Positions 63,728 through 64,000 of a stretch of DNA of 64,000 nucleotides are shown piece after piece. A program made the translations under genes and the position numbers. Every line of letters begins with the position of its first letter. Within the stretch, counting starts at the first letter, position 1. Source of the DNA: Hallella seregens ATCC 51272 (GTDB lineage: Bacteria; Bacteroidota; Bacteroidia; Bacteroidales; Bacteroidaceae); contig NZ_JADU01000006.1 of the NCBI RefSeq assembly GCF_000518545.1, positions 102,606-166,605 of the forward strand. Reading direction: 5' to 3'. Below the pieces are notes generated by a model. It saw only the letters and a list, made by a program, of their open reading frames with translations, was not told where the DNA came from and made no database searches.

Positions 63728-64000
63728 ACAGGATTGCTCACCTTGGCCATAATATGATTGACCCTTTTGGCCAAAATAACATTAACCACTTAGTACAAGT
63801 GTCGTTAGAGTTTTTTTATGTAGATTTGGGAACCCGAGTCCTGGTGTAAGGGGTAATAATAAAATCTATGCAAATGAACAAGAGAATCAAGAACATTTTA
63901 AGATGTTATGCGGCAGGGATGGGTATCAAGGAAACGGCATCCACGTTCCATACTTCCCGTAACACTGTCCGCAAGTATGTCCGTCTGTTCCTTTCAAGTG
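63711..64000 (+). mobile_element. Left end of an IS21-family insertion sequence
   Basis: Two terminal repeats, TTGACCCCTTTGGCCAAAC (63711-63729) and TTGACCCTTTTGGCCAAAA (63758-63776), lie 47 bases apart, as expected for the multiple transposase-binding repeats of IS21 elements. The start of istA follows and the element runs off the right edge. The outer tip is somewhere near 63705-63711 and cannot be fixed without the other end and target duplication. Confidence 0.85.
63868..64000 (+). CDS. istA: IS21-family transposase IstA, 5' part only
   Basis: Open from ATG 63868 (or 63874) to the right edge. The 44 visible residues include KNILRCYAAGMGIKETAS and TFHTSRNTVRKYVRLF, the N-terminal helix-turn-helix of IstA, which recognises the terminal repeats. 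The catalytic DDE domain and istB should follow outside the window. Confidence 0.9.
   Translation, partial: MQMNKRIKNILRCYAAGMGIKETASTFHTSRNTVRKYVRLFLSS

Overview
The window looks like chromosome of a G+C-rich member of the Bacteroidales, most likely Prevotellaceae or a close relative. The signs are SusC/SusD pairs, BACON-domain lipoproteins, an Oar-type TonB receptor, a SecA of about 1,100 residues with a SEC-C tail, and many Bacteroidetes-type promoters (TAnnTTTG, several with a TTTG-like element about 19-21 bases upstream). The housekeeping backbone is about 60-65% G+C (39 of 60 bases on line 19141-19200). Two blocks are clearly A+T richer: the sugar locus at 1389-15696 (23 G/C of 60 on line 12001-12060) and the right-hand island from about 60000 (21 G/C of 60 on line 60241-60300).

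Layout. 1-1376: 3' part of a GH43 glycosidase. 1389-15696: a ribose-type polysaccharide-utilisation locus. Ribokinase, SusC, SusD, three secreted ADP-ribosylglycohydrolase-fold enzymes, a two-domain esterase and a sugar permease form one leftward operon. A LacI regulator diverges from it, and a perfect 16-bp palindrome sits on the operon promoter. 15874-22426: lipoate ligase followed by a complete glycine cleavage set (gcvT, gcvH, gcvPA, gcvPB, lpd). 22941-28735: LysM glucosaminidase, M64 and M6 metallopeptidases, TPR protein, flavodoxin/ferredoxin protein and cupin. 28905-33777: TonB receptor plus BACON lipoprotein. 34389-34703: a self-contained unit for a 39-residue peptide. 34861-35486: rplU-rpmA. 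35618-37019: HAD phosphatase and an orphan pair of starch-binding modules. 37165-42281: mltG, glnS, TPR protein, DedA. 42502-48223: leftward envelope cluster (PpiD-like, CBS/CorC, LptC-like, outer-membrane protein). 48356-55337: DUF4105 protein, a probably dead phosphatase-fold protein, secA and an orphan ABC ATPase. 55615-59905: esterase, GPH-family symporter, protein tyrosine phosphatase and HAD phosphatase.

60218-64000 is a mobile island: an ABC/SMC-type ATPase overlapping a gene of unknown function, a relaxase cut near its HUH motif, and the left end of an IS21-family element with the start of istA. The ATPase pair is the best candidate here for an undescribed, possibly defensive, system.

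At least four intergenic regions carry degenerate arrays built on a 22-bp period (about 22606-22781, 33997-34172, 44814-44923 and 55356-55597), with a shorter piece at 59903-59990. Other intergenic duplications have exact 22- or 44-bp steps (22493-22531, 17708-17866, 42336-42411). No tRNA, rRNA or CRISPR array was recognised. All start choices, repeats and hairpins were read by eye without database searches.
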